Shown piece after piece: positions 50,677-57,097 of a stretch of DNA of 57,097 bases. Each line of letters begins with the position of its first letter. Position 1 is the stretch's first letter. The stretch is taken from positions 1-57,097 of IMG/VR virus record IMGVR_UViG_3300031977_001254; one strand, written 5' to 3'. Below the pieces are notes generated by a model. That model saw only the letters and a program-made list of their open reading frames with translations. It did no database searches and was not told the DNA's origin. The translations under genes and the position numbers were made by a program. Source of the DNA: a virus.

Positions 50677-51417
50677 ATGGAAAATAAAAGTAAAGGGTTT
50701 GTTATCGTCGCGAGTCGCAATCGCAACTTTTATTTGTATGCTATTAATCTAGCAGAATCGCTTCGAGACTTTTATGAACCTGAAGACGAGTGTAACATTT
50801 GTATTGTTACCGAAGAAAGATTTATTGACGATCGTGGATACGATGTTGCAGATCAAGTTATTTTCTGTGATGACCACTATCGAGCGAAATTGTGGGGTAT
50901 GGCAAGATCGCCATATGACCTTACAATGTATATTGATGCTGATATGGAATGTGAGCACGAAGATATCGTTAAAGTTTGGGATGAGATGAAAGACCATGAT
51001 ATGGTATTCTCTGAACTAACTGATGATCGTGACTACATATATGCAGAACGTGATTTTGATACACCAGAAGGCAAAGCTAAATTTGTCCTTTGTGGTGGCG
51101 TTTGTTTGTATGATATGTCTAAACCAATTGTGCGCGAATTCATGCAAGATTGGTGGGACTTAACCCAAAGGCAGATGAACGATACTTGGTGGCCAGAAGG
51201 TTATGCTGACTCCCTTAAATCTTGGGATCAGTTTAGCTTGTGGTGGTTGACCGAGAAAGAAGAAAAATATAAAGATCTTAAAGTCGGTATCTTTGATGAC
51301 GACTTACGGTGGAACTATTACAACGCTCTTAATTGGGCAAGAACTCAGCCTAAAGATGGACCAGTGATTTTACGTCACTTCTCTGCTGGCTTAGAAAAGG
51401 ATAAACCAATCTTATGA
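50677..51417 (+). CDS. Glycosyltransferase-like protein (GT-A fold)
   Basis: A 246-residue protein: GFVIVASRNRNFYLYAINLA, CNICIVTEERFIDD, YDLTMYIDADMECEHEDIVK. DAD is the metal/nucleotide-sugar DxD motif in the position typical of GT-A enzymes. Later WWPEGYADSLKSWDQFSLWW and PVILRHFSAGLEKDKP resemble GT8-like C-terminal blocks with a His. The predicted role is sugar transfer. It overlaps the oxygenase-like gene by 4 bases; this pair sits among fibre genes and could modify virion or cell-surface components. Confidence 0.78.
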   Translation: MENKSKGFVIVASRNRNFYLYAINLAESLRDFYEPEDECNICIVTEERFIDDRGYDVADQVIFCDDHYRAKLWGMARSPYDLTMYIDADMECEHEDIVKVWDEMKDHDMVFSELTDDRDYIYAERDFDTPEGKAKFVLCGGVCLYDMSKPIVREFMQDWWDLTQRQMNDTWWPEGYADSLKSWDQFSLWWLTEKEEKYKDLKVGIFDDDLRWNYYNALNWARTQPKDGPVILRHFSAGLEKDKPIL

Positions 51418-52121
51418 CACAGATTAACGACTCATATCTCAAGCACGTGGATGTCAACAATCCAGAACTGTTAGAGATTCTAAACGAATACGCAAGCCTT
51501 CACCAGATGGAAGGGTTTGTTGAAAATTGTCATCTAACAGCAGAAGAACATGCACGTCAACGTCCTCATTGGATGGGTGATACGTATCGTCAAGAAGTTG
51601 TTGATCAAGGATCTGCCCATGAAGGCTTCCCTGATATGTTGGTGGCATATAACTTTAAACTGTCTGAACGCGCTCATACCTTTTTCAAAGGTGATGCTGA
51701 CCCAGTATTCAAACGCGACATGACCCAAAAGCTAGGCGAGCTTAATGACCGCATGATGAACTTCTTGTCGGTTAAGCATAACGCATTGTGTGCAGTATAT
51801 CCTCCAGGTGGATTCATTTCATGGCACAACAACGCAAATGCTCCAGGTTATAACCTAGTCTTTACTTGGTCTGAAACTGGCGACGGGCACTTCTCTTATA
51901 TTCACCCTGAGACAAAAGAAATTGTCAAGTGTGAAGATAGTGCTGGTAAATGGACTTGCAAAGCTGCTTATTTTGGTTCTCATGCTGAACCTGAAAAGCA
52001 ACTGTACCATGCTGCTGAGAGTGAATGTTGGCGCGTTACTGTTTCTTATGTATTTGACTGGAGTGATACTTCAGAAGAATTCCGTGAAATGGTATTAGAA
52101 GATATATCTTCGGAAGTTTAA
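51414..52121 (+). CDS. 2OG-Fe(II) oxygenase-like protein with an HxN site
   Basis: A 235-residue protein with a cupin-like core: LCAVYPPGGFISWHNNANAP, GYNLVFTWSETGDGHFSYIH, and YHAAESECWRVTVSYVFDW. The layout is that of 2OG-Fe(II) oxygenases (first His, then a distal His and Arg). The usual HxD motif reads H-N-N here (His about residue 138), so the carboxylate ligand seems replaced. It could be a divergent oxygenase or a non-catalytic relative. It is coupled by ATGA to the glycosyltransferase-like gene before it. Confidence 0.72.
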   Translation: MTQINDSYLKHVDVNNPELLEILNEYASLHQMEGFVENCHLTAEEHARQRPHWMGDTYRQEVVDQGSAHEGFPDMLVAYNFKLSERAHTFFKGDADPVFKRDMTQKLGELNDRMMNFLSVKHNALCAVYPPGGFISWHNNANAPGYNLVFTWSETGDGHFSYIHPETKEIVKCEDSAGKWTCKAAYFGSHAEPEKQLYHAAESECWRVTVSYVFDWSDTSEEFREMVLEDISSEV

Positions 52122-52135
52122 TTTAATAAAACATA

Positions 52136-52204
52136 AAAATCCTAGTTTCTAATTCTTATAAATACATTTAACTGTTTTGTAGGAATTTAGAACTAGGATT
52201 TTTT
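52136..52204 (+). promoter_or_regulatory. Late promoter enclosed by a terminator/RBS-blocking hairpin
   Basis: The arm 52136-52155 (AAAATCCTAGTTTCTAATTC) pairs with 52184-52203 apart from a small internal bulge, and the right arm runs into seven T's. TATAAATA is at 52157-52164, in the loop. The right arm also contains AGGA (52195-52198), the ribosome-binding site of the gene at 52207. Read-through RNA would form the stem; late RNA (start near 52170) lacks the left arm. Confidence 0.72.
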
Positions 52205-52206
52205 TA

Positions 52207-52566
52207 ATGTCAACAACTTATGAAGACTTTACTATATCTCAAGGTTCGGACGTAGCGTTTGAACTTGAGCTTGTAGAACTTGATGGTTCTACAAAAGACC
52301 TCACTGGATACGCTGTTGAAGCGAAGATGAAAAAGTCTTTCAACAGTGACACCGATAAGACTATTGACTTTACTGCTATCGTTTCTCAACCTGCGACCGA
52401 TGGTATTGTAGTCCTTTCCCTTACAAACGAACAAACAGACGATTTATCTACAAGAGGTAGGTATGTTTATGACGTTGAATTAAGTTACAGCGATAGTGAC
52501 GGTAATTTAATGGTAGAACGCATTCTAGAAGGTAAGATTAAAGTCTCTCCTTCAGTAACAAGGTAA
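52207..52566 (+). CDS. Fibre-associated beta-sandwich protein (119 aa)
   Basis: A 119-residue beta-rich protein: YEDFTISQGSDVAFELELVE, LDGSTKDLTGYAVEAKMKKS, TDGIVVLSLTNEQTDDLSTR and VERILEGKIKVSPSVTR. The pattern 'QGxDxxFxLxLxxxDGSxxDLTGYxVxAxxK' is that of the N-terminal domains of phage fibre/baseplate proteins such as BppU-like and marine phage structural proteins. It lies at the head of a fibre operon. Its expression is likely restricted to late transcripts by the hairpin upstream. Confidence 0.78.
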   Translation: MSTTYEDFTISQGSDVAFELELVELDGSTKDLTGYAVEAKMKKSFNSDTDKTIDFTAIVSQPATDGIVVLSLTNEQTDDLSTRGRYVYDVELSYSDSDGNLMVERILEGKIKVSPSVTR

Positions 52567-52570
52567 GCGC

Positions 52571-52843
52571 ATGCCAGTCAGAAAGATATCTAAATCGAAC
52601 TCAGACACGAAACATATCGTCTCAGGAGTTTCAACAGGCACAACAACTAAAGTTAAAAGAGTTACTCTTGGTCGACCTGTTCGCCGTGTGACTTCAGATA
52701 ACGGTACATTGTCTGGTCTGAATGATATCAACCTAAATGGCGGTCCAACAGAAGGGGATGTCTTAGTATATCACGAAAGTGATGAAGCTTGGCATGCTCA
52801 AAAATTATTAGAGAAGCAAGAAATTAATGGAGGTCAGTACTAA
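52571..52843 (+). CDS. Small fibre-operon protein (90 aa)
   Basis: A 90-residue protein with a basic first half (VRKISKSNSDTKHIVSGVST; KVKRVTLGRPVRRVTSDNG) and then LSGLNDINLNGGPTEGDVLV and YHESDEAWHAQKLLEK, the 'GDVLVYxxxxxxW' strand-turn seen in phage fibre proteins. It overlaps the next fibre gene by one base. Probably a minor structural protein or linker. Confidence 0.75.
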   Translation: MPVRKISKSNSDTKHIVSGVSTGTTTKVKRVTLGRPVRRVTSDNGTLSGLNDINLNGGPTEGDVLVYHESDEAWHAQKLLEKQEINGGQY

Positions 52844-54132
52844 TGGCATCACTCATTAGGATTAAACGTTCCGGAGTCCAGGGAAATCCCTCGCTACTAG
52901 GACAAGGTGAATTAGCCTATTCATATTATAATGGCGAAGGTGGTGATAGATTATATATCGGTACTGGCGTCGAAACTAATGGCGACGCGATAAATCACGA
53001 AGTCATCGGTGGTAAATACTTTGTTGACCTATTAGGCGGTGAAGGACAAGCACCCTTTGGTCAACTAACACCAAATACGGCACTTATCGTTGACGCTGAC
53101 GGTAAAGTAAATGAGTTTAAAGTTGATGACTTAGTCTTTGACGGAAATGTAATTTCAACTACTGCTGGTGATATTGTATTCACTCCAGCTGCTGGTCAGA
53201 ATATTGACGTTAGTGGGACTCGTATTACGAATCTCGCTGAACCAGTTGATTCTGCTGACGCGACAACCAAATTCTATGTTGACAATACATTAGCCAATTA
53301 TGTTGCTGATGCTATTGCCCCTACAGGCGTTGTTGCAGGTTCGTATGGTTCTGAAACTGAAATACCTACATTTACTGTAGACTCAGACGGACGCTTGTCT
53401 GCTGCTGGTTCAGTTGACATAGCGACCAATTTAACAATTAATGGTGATGCGATTTCACTATTAGATTCAGACCTATCATTTACAGGTTCTGATAATGTTG
53501 AAGTCACATATGACTCTCTAACAAATACTATTAATGCTGCGTTATCCAGCGAAGTTACTGACTTAACAAAAGTTGAAGTTGGTAATTTAAAATTAGAAGG
53601 AAATACACTTTCTTCTACAGATAGCTCAAACACTATGTACATCGACCCTGCTCCGACGGATTCGGACGGTGGTACATTAATTATTCGTGGTGACTTAGTC
53701 GTACAAGGTACACAGACTATAATCAACTCTACGGTAATGTCGGTTAATGACCTAACACTTACCCTAGCTGATTCTGCCACAACTCCAGCCGAAGCAGACG
53801 GTGCTGGAATATTCATCGCTGGCGCTGACGTATCAATCGTTTATGATGCGACACGCGACCAAGTAAATATCGATAAAGGTCTTAACGTACTTGCTCCACT
53901 TTCAATTAATGATATTGAGATTGGCGAGTTTATTGATGACCGTGTTTCAAATCTATTTACTGCAGGCGAAGGAATTGACCTAGCATATAATGATGTAAAC
54001 GACGAATTAATCGTTTCTGCTGAATTTGCTTCTACAACTAATGCTGGTATTGCTAAATTTGATTCAGACCAATTTACAGTTTCTGCTGAAGGTCTTACAC
54101 ATGTCTATCAAATAGACGGTGGAACATATTAA
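52843..54132 (+). CDS. Tail fibre-like protein (429 aa)
   Basis: A 429-residue protein whose start ASLIRIKRSGVQGNPSLLGQ, GELAYSYYNGEGGDRLYIGT is the fibre N-terminus common in marine T4-likes ('LIxxKRSxxxGxPxxLxxGELAYS...RLYIG'). It continues with repeated beta units (DSADATTKFYVDNTL; LTINGDAISLLDSDLSFTGS; GDLVVQGTQTIINST) and ends SDQFTVSAEGLTHVYQIDGG. It is likely trimeric, part of a long fibre. The first ~40 residues resemble those of the next gene. Confidence 0.82.
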   Translation: MASLIRIKRSGVQGNPSLLGQGELAYSYYNGEGGDRLYIGTGVETNGDAINHEVIGGKYFVDLLGGEGQAPFGQLTPNTALIVDADGKVNEFKVDDLVFDGNVISTTAGDIVFTPAAGQNIDVSGTRITNLAEPVDSADATTKFYVDNTLANYVADAIAPTGVVAGSYGSETEIPTFTVDSDGRLSAAGSVDIATNLTINGDAISLLDSDLSFTGSDNVEVTYDSLTNTINAALSSEVTDLTKVEVGNLKLEGNTLSSTDSSNTMYIDPAPTDSDGGTLIIRGDLVVQGTQTIINSTVMSVNDLTLTLADSATTPAEADGAGIFIAGADVSIVYDATRDQVNIDKGLNVLAPLSINDIEIGEFIDDRVSNLFTAGEGIDLAYNDVNDELIVSAEFASTTNAGIAKFDSDQFTVSAEGLTHVYQIDGGTY

Positions 54133-54152
54133 TAAATAAGATTGTTACATAA

Positions 54153-54206
54153 TTCGTATATACGAAGTGACACATATTATTTTAAATTACAACCCTTATA
54201 TAAGGG
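54153..54206 (+). promoter_or_regulatory. Two perfect 14-bp palindromes in the leader of the 768-aa fibre gene
   Basis: TTCGTATATACGAA (54153-54166) and CCCTTATATAAGGG (54193-54206) are both fully self-complementary, their start points 40 bases apart. They lie between the stop at 54132 and the TTG start at 54232. They could be RNA hairpins or protein-binding sites. I see no exact late promoter here. Confidence 0.6.
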
Positions 54207-54231
54207 ATGACTGAAGTAGGAGTAGCCTAAA

Positions 54232-56538
54232 TTGGCTCGCAATGTAGATATTAAACTGCGTCGTTCCGCAGTCCCAGGAAGAGTACCGTTAGTTGACCAA
54301 CTAAACTTAGGTGAGTTGGCGGTTAACACGGCTGACGGTAAACTATACTTAAAACGTGCTTATGATGGTGTTGAACAAGTCATCGAAGTTGGCGGTGACG
54401 CTCGCTCTGGACTTGTCAGTACTTTCAATACGTATATCTACACATCTGACGGTACGCTACAAAATATTACTGGCGCAGATGATTACGGCAATTATCTCTC
54501 TTACGATTTAGCATCCCCTAGACGAATTCAAGTTTACCTCAATGGTGTATTACTCCACCAAGGAATCGATTATACTGCTATTGACGGCTCTTCAATCTCT
54601 CTGGGTTATCCAGTTGATGAAGGAATGGTCGTTCAAATCGCAGCATATAACTCAGACGGCGCATCAATCGACGCGGATTTAATCTTAGATGACGGATTCT
54701 CGTTTACCGTTGGTACTGATGAAGAAACTAAATTTTATCATAACGGTTCTAACACAGTAATCAAGCATAATGCGTATGGCGACAATACGTTTAAGATGTT
54801 ATGGCGAGATTCAGATAGACTTGAAATGGGTGAGTTTGGAATCTCACTAACTGGCAATTTAACCATTAATGGCAACACCGTTGTAACAGATTCAGATGTT
54901 CTTGTTTCTATTAATGATGTTGTAACTAAGCAATATGTCGAAGATTTAAACTTAGATGCTGGCGCTATAGCGTTTGACGATACTGGTACGGATATGAATT
55001 CTACCAACGTCCAAGAAGCTATTGACCATTTACATTCTACTAAATTAGATATCAACTCTCTTACCTCTGCGATTACTTTCTTCCCTACAACTACGTTTGT
55101 GGATATTGATGGCGGTTACACTCAGATGGTAACGTCGTTAGATGATTCTGATTTTAATACAACTCCTGTTGATATTAATACGGGCTTGATTGATTCAGAT
55201 AGAACCTTTATTGCGCAGTTAGTTTCTGATGCTGGTGTTCTTGTTGGTTCAACTGGTATCATAAATGTTCATACTGTTGGTAATGTTCGCAGACACGAAG
55301 CTGATGGAACTGGTGACGCTGAGTTCTTCTTTGAAGTTTATAAAATTGATTCAGATTTAAATGAGACTTTACTCGCAACCAGTTCTATGACTGACGTTGT
55401 TAGTGATATTCAATATGGCGAGTTTCAAGCTGACGCATTATTACAGAATACGCTATTTAATGAAGGCGACCGTGTAGCATTTAAATACTATGGTGTAAGT
55501 CGTAGTTCTAATATCACTTCATTTGATTTTCAGTTTGGTGGTTCTCAACCAGTTCGCTCAACGTTCCCTGTACCTTTATCAGTAATTCCTCAAGAAGCTA
55601 AGTTTGCTTCTGACATTATTTCGCTTACAGCTAACTTTGATGGTGTACTATCTGGTAATGATGATACTGTTCAAAAGGCATTAGAAACGATTGATGGAAT
55701 GACAACATCTGTTGTTACCGAAGGCAATAACTTATACTTTACAGATGAACGTGCTAGATTAGCTGTTGACGGATCTTCTACAATAGACTATAATAGTACA
55801 ACTGGTGTAATATCAGCTAACACAAATATCTTAGCGACAAGAAACTACGCTGAAGCATATGCTGAAGCTGTCTCTGATTCAGATTCACTTGTTACGCTTT
55901 TATCAGCTAACAACTACACAGACCAAGCTATCTCAGACTTGGACTCCGACTTTAATTCTGAACTTAATAATTTACAGTCTGCTGTTGATTCTGATTTACT
56001 TGTTTTAGAAACATCGCTACAATCTAACATCGATAGTGCTTATGATGGTGCTATTGCTCACGCTGATACAGTTGCTTTAAACGCGGTTACGACCGCTGAA
56101 ACTTATACTGACTCAGCTATCAGCCTAGCGCTTACTAACCTCGTAGACGGTGCTCCAGAGGTCTTGGACACATTAAATGAGTTAGCTGAAGCGATGGGTA
56201 ATGATTCTGATTTCGTTGGTACAGTTCAAAACTGGATTAACCAAAAATTAGACAAAACCGCTACAACTGATGTCATCACCGAAGGTGCTAACAATCAATA
56301 CTTCACCGAAGAACGCTCACGTAACTCTGTTTCAGCAGGTAATGGATTACTATATAATCCTGTTACTGGCGAGTTTTCTACTGATAGTTCCTATGATGCA
56401 GTGTTCAATTCAGTAACATCTTCTGTATTTGTAGGCGATCTAAATGGGACGGCAACCAACGCTAACCAGTTAGATGGACAAGACGGCTCATATTATCGTA
56501 TCAACGTATATGATCAAACAGGTAATTTGATAAATTAG
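54232..56538 (+). CDS. Tail fibre-like protein, TTG start (768 aa)
   Basis: A 768-residue protein with TTG start and a clear AGGAG 9 bases upstream. The N-terminus ARNVDIKLRRSAVPGRVPLV followed by LGELAVNTADGKLYLKRAYD is the same fibre attachment type as the preceding gene. The body has ESPxxIQVYLNGVLLHQGIDYT-type, LTINGNTVVTDSDVLVSIND and coil segments (DSDFNSELNNLQSAVDSDLL). The C-terminal part has EGNNLYFTDERARLAVDGSS and NAVTTAETYTDSAISLAL, then ATNANQLDGQDGSYYRINVY. It is probably a long trimeric fibre. Its stop codon lies in a 9-bp hairpin. Confidence 0.84.
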   Translation: MARNVDIKLRRSAVPGRVPLVDQLNLGELAVNTADGKLYLKRAYDGVEQVIEVGGDARSGLVSTFNTYIYTSDGTLQNITGADDYGNYLSYDLASPRRIQVYLNGVLLHQGIDYTAIDGSSISLGYPVDEGMVVQIAAYNSDGASIDADLILDDGFSFTVGTDEETKFYHNGSNTVIKHNAYGDNTFKMLWRDSDRLEMGEFGISLTGNLTINGNTVVTDSDVLVSINDVVTKQYVEDLNLDAGAIAFDDTGTDMNSTNVQEAIDHLHSTKLDINSLTSAITFFPTTTFVDIDGGYTQMVTSLDDSDFNTTPVDINTGLIDSDRTFIAQLVSDAGVLVGSTGIINVHTVGNVRRHEADGTGDAEFFFEVYKIDSDLNETLLATSSMTDVVSDIQYGEFQADALLQNTLFNEGDRVAFKYYGVSRSSNITSFDFQFGGSQPVRSTFPVPLSVIPQEAKFASDIISLTANFDGVLSGNDDTVQKALETIDGMTTSVVTEGNNLYFTDERARLAVDGSSTIDYNSTTGVISANTNILATRNYAEAYAEAVSDSDSLVTLLSANNYTDQAISDLDSDFNSELNNLQSAVDSDLLVLETSLQSNIDSAYDGAIAHADTVALNAVTTAETYTDSAISLALTNLVDGAPEVLDTLNELAEAMGNDSDFVGTVQNWINQKLDKTATTDVITEGANNQYFTEERSRNSVSAGNGLLYNPVTGEFSTDSSYDAVFNSVTSSVFVGDLNGTATNANQLDGQDGSYYRINVYDQTGNLIN

Positions 56539-56592
56539 TTCATTCCCAGTCGAACTAATTAAGCTTGTCGGCGTCTAAGATATGTATAAATA
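56533..56592 (+). promoter_or_regulatory. Hairpin at gene end, then T4 late promoter
   Basis: AATTAGTTC (56533-56541) pairs with GAACTAATT (56552-56560), covering the stop of the 768-aa gene; there is no T tract. TATAAATA is at 56585-56592, 38 bases before the next ATG. The leader after it has TTAACTGTTTGGTAG (56605-56619), nearly the same as 52168-52182. Confidence 0.68.
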
Positions 56593-56629
56593 CAGTCACC
56601 TATATTAACTGTTTGGTAGTGTTGTCTGT

Positions 56630-56989
56630 ATGATCAAAAATAAATCTTTTAATCGAGTCCTTGCGGAGTCACTTTTTAATTTGGCTAAGTCAAAGAAAAA
56701 TGTGATAGAAGCTGGGGACGGAAATGAAACAGAAATCTTTGACTTGATTGAAGGTACATCCTCATCTACAAATGATAATACAGCAATCCCAGAAGCGCAA
56801 TCTATTGTCGCTCCTGGAGATACTGCTGCATTCACTTTGAACGGTACACCAGCCCGAGCGGATCTTATTGACGTTTGGGTCAATGATGTACTGCAACATC
56901 CAGAAGAAACTTATGAAACTATAGGCAACGTTATACAATTTTATGAAATTCCAGCTTCTGGCTGGGACATCTATATTAAATTTCGTTAG
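56630..56989 (+). CDS. Small fibre-region structural protein (119 aa)
   Basis: A 119-residue protein. The N-terminus KNKSFNRVLAESLFNLAKSK is basic, followed by an acidic Asn/Thr-rich middle. The C-terminal beta domain (QSIVAPGDTAAFTLNGTPAR; VWVNDVLQHPEETYETIGNV) resembles the 'VYLNGVLLxxGxDY' domain found in the 768-aa fibre (about residue 105). It looks like a single fibre domain made as a separate protein. It is behind its own late promoter; no strong ribosome-binding site is visible. Confidence 0.7.
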   Translation: MIKNKSFNRVLAESLFNLAKSKKNVIEAGDGNETEIFDLIEGTSSSTNDNTAIPEAQSIVAPGDTAAFTLNGTPARADLIDVWVNDVLQHPEETYETIGNVIQFYEIPASGWDIYIKFR

Positions 56990-57046
56990 TATATTATTAT
57001 TTTAAACGTTTATAACAATCAATCAAACTAACTAGGAGATATCCGA

Positions 57047-57097
57047 ATGTCATTTAGACAGATTAAATCACCTGCATTAGCCGATAAAGCGGTCATC
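57047..57097 (+). CDS. Fibre-like protein (3' partial)
   Basis: ATG at 57047 with AGGAGAT upstream; 17 codons are in the window: MSFRQIKSPALADKAVI. The 'SFRQIKSPALADxAV' start is typical of phage fibre or structural proteins with repeated 'IxxxAVTxxKL' units. The rest lies beyond the window edge. Confidence 0.65.
   Translation, partial: MSFRQIKSPALADKAVI

Noticed and set aside
1-57097. tRNA genes, IS elements, integrase or attachment sites
   Set aside because: I looked for cloverleaf-like stretches, transposase motifs and integrase boxes and found none that I could support by eye.

Overview
The window is a piece of the genome of a T4-type contractile-tailed phage (myovirus). It most resembles marine T4-like phages, the cyanophage and pelagiphage type, from an AT-rich genome. 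The evidence is a nearly complete set of T4-type baseplate genes in the order seen in marine T4-likes (gp4, gp2, gp54-like, gp26 and gp51-like on the minus strand; gp48, gp53, gp27-like, gp5-like, gp25, gp6, tail protein I-like, gp8 and a DUF4815/VrlC-like protein on the plus strand). There is also a gp32-like ssDNA-binding protein, a gp33-like late-transcription co-activator, and many exact copies of the T4 late promoter TATAAATA. No integrase, IS element, CRISPR array or rRNA/tRNA gene was seen. The host cannot be fixed from this window; sigma70-like promoters (TTGACT-17-TATACT) and a GroES-like gene fit a Gram-negative bacterium.

Layout. 1-7222 (+): a sugar/surface and lysis cassette with a 5'-truncated carbamoyltransferase, several glycosyltransferases (GT9-, GT25-, GT8-like), a radical SAM/SPASM protein, a GroES-like co-chaperonin, a 3-TM holin, a thermonuclease and a lipoprotein with a zinc-protease motif. 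7254-8380 (-): two conserved proteins of unknown role. 8408-13552 (+): early/middle genes, many tiny, driven by sigma70-like promoters (one duplicated), including a MazG-like enzyme, a HExxH peptidase, a WYL_2-like protein, gp33-like, a 2OG-Fe(II) oxygenase and gp32. 13551-17807 (-): late tail, hub and head-completion genes. 17860-43708 (+): baseplate and fibre genes. 43942-50121 (+): one 2,059-residue protein made almost wholly of tetrapeptide repeats. 50229-57097 (+): a glycosyltransferase, a 2OG-like oxygenase and further fibre genes; the last is cut by the window edge.

How it fits together. gp33-like protein and TATAAATA promoters imply a T4-type late transcription programme reading the two divergent structural blocks. 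At 17822-17846 two such promoters form a perfect dyad that faces itself. At two other places (32633-32663 and 52136-52204) the late promoter lies inside a terminator-like hairpin, so read-through and late transcripts should behave differently.

The most unusual content is a tyrosine/arginine tetrapeptide repeat ([YFR]-x-[GRS]-x). It makes up about 1,780 residues of the 43942 gene and is also found in two smaller neighbouring proteins (41218, 41688) and as an insertion inside the DUF4815-like baseplate protein (34024). I know no named family for this repeat. It looks like a shared fibre-building or adhesive module and is the best candidate here for an undescribed system.
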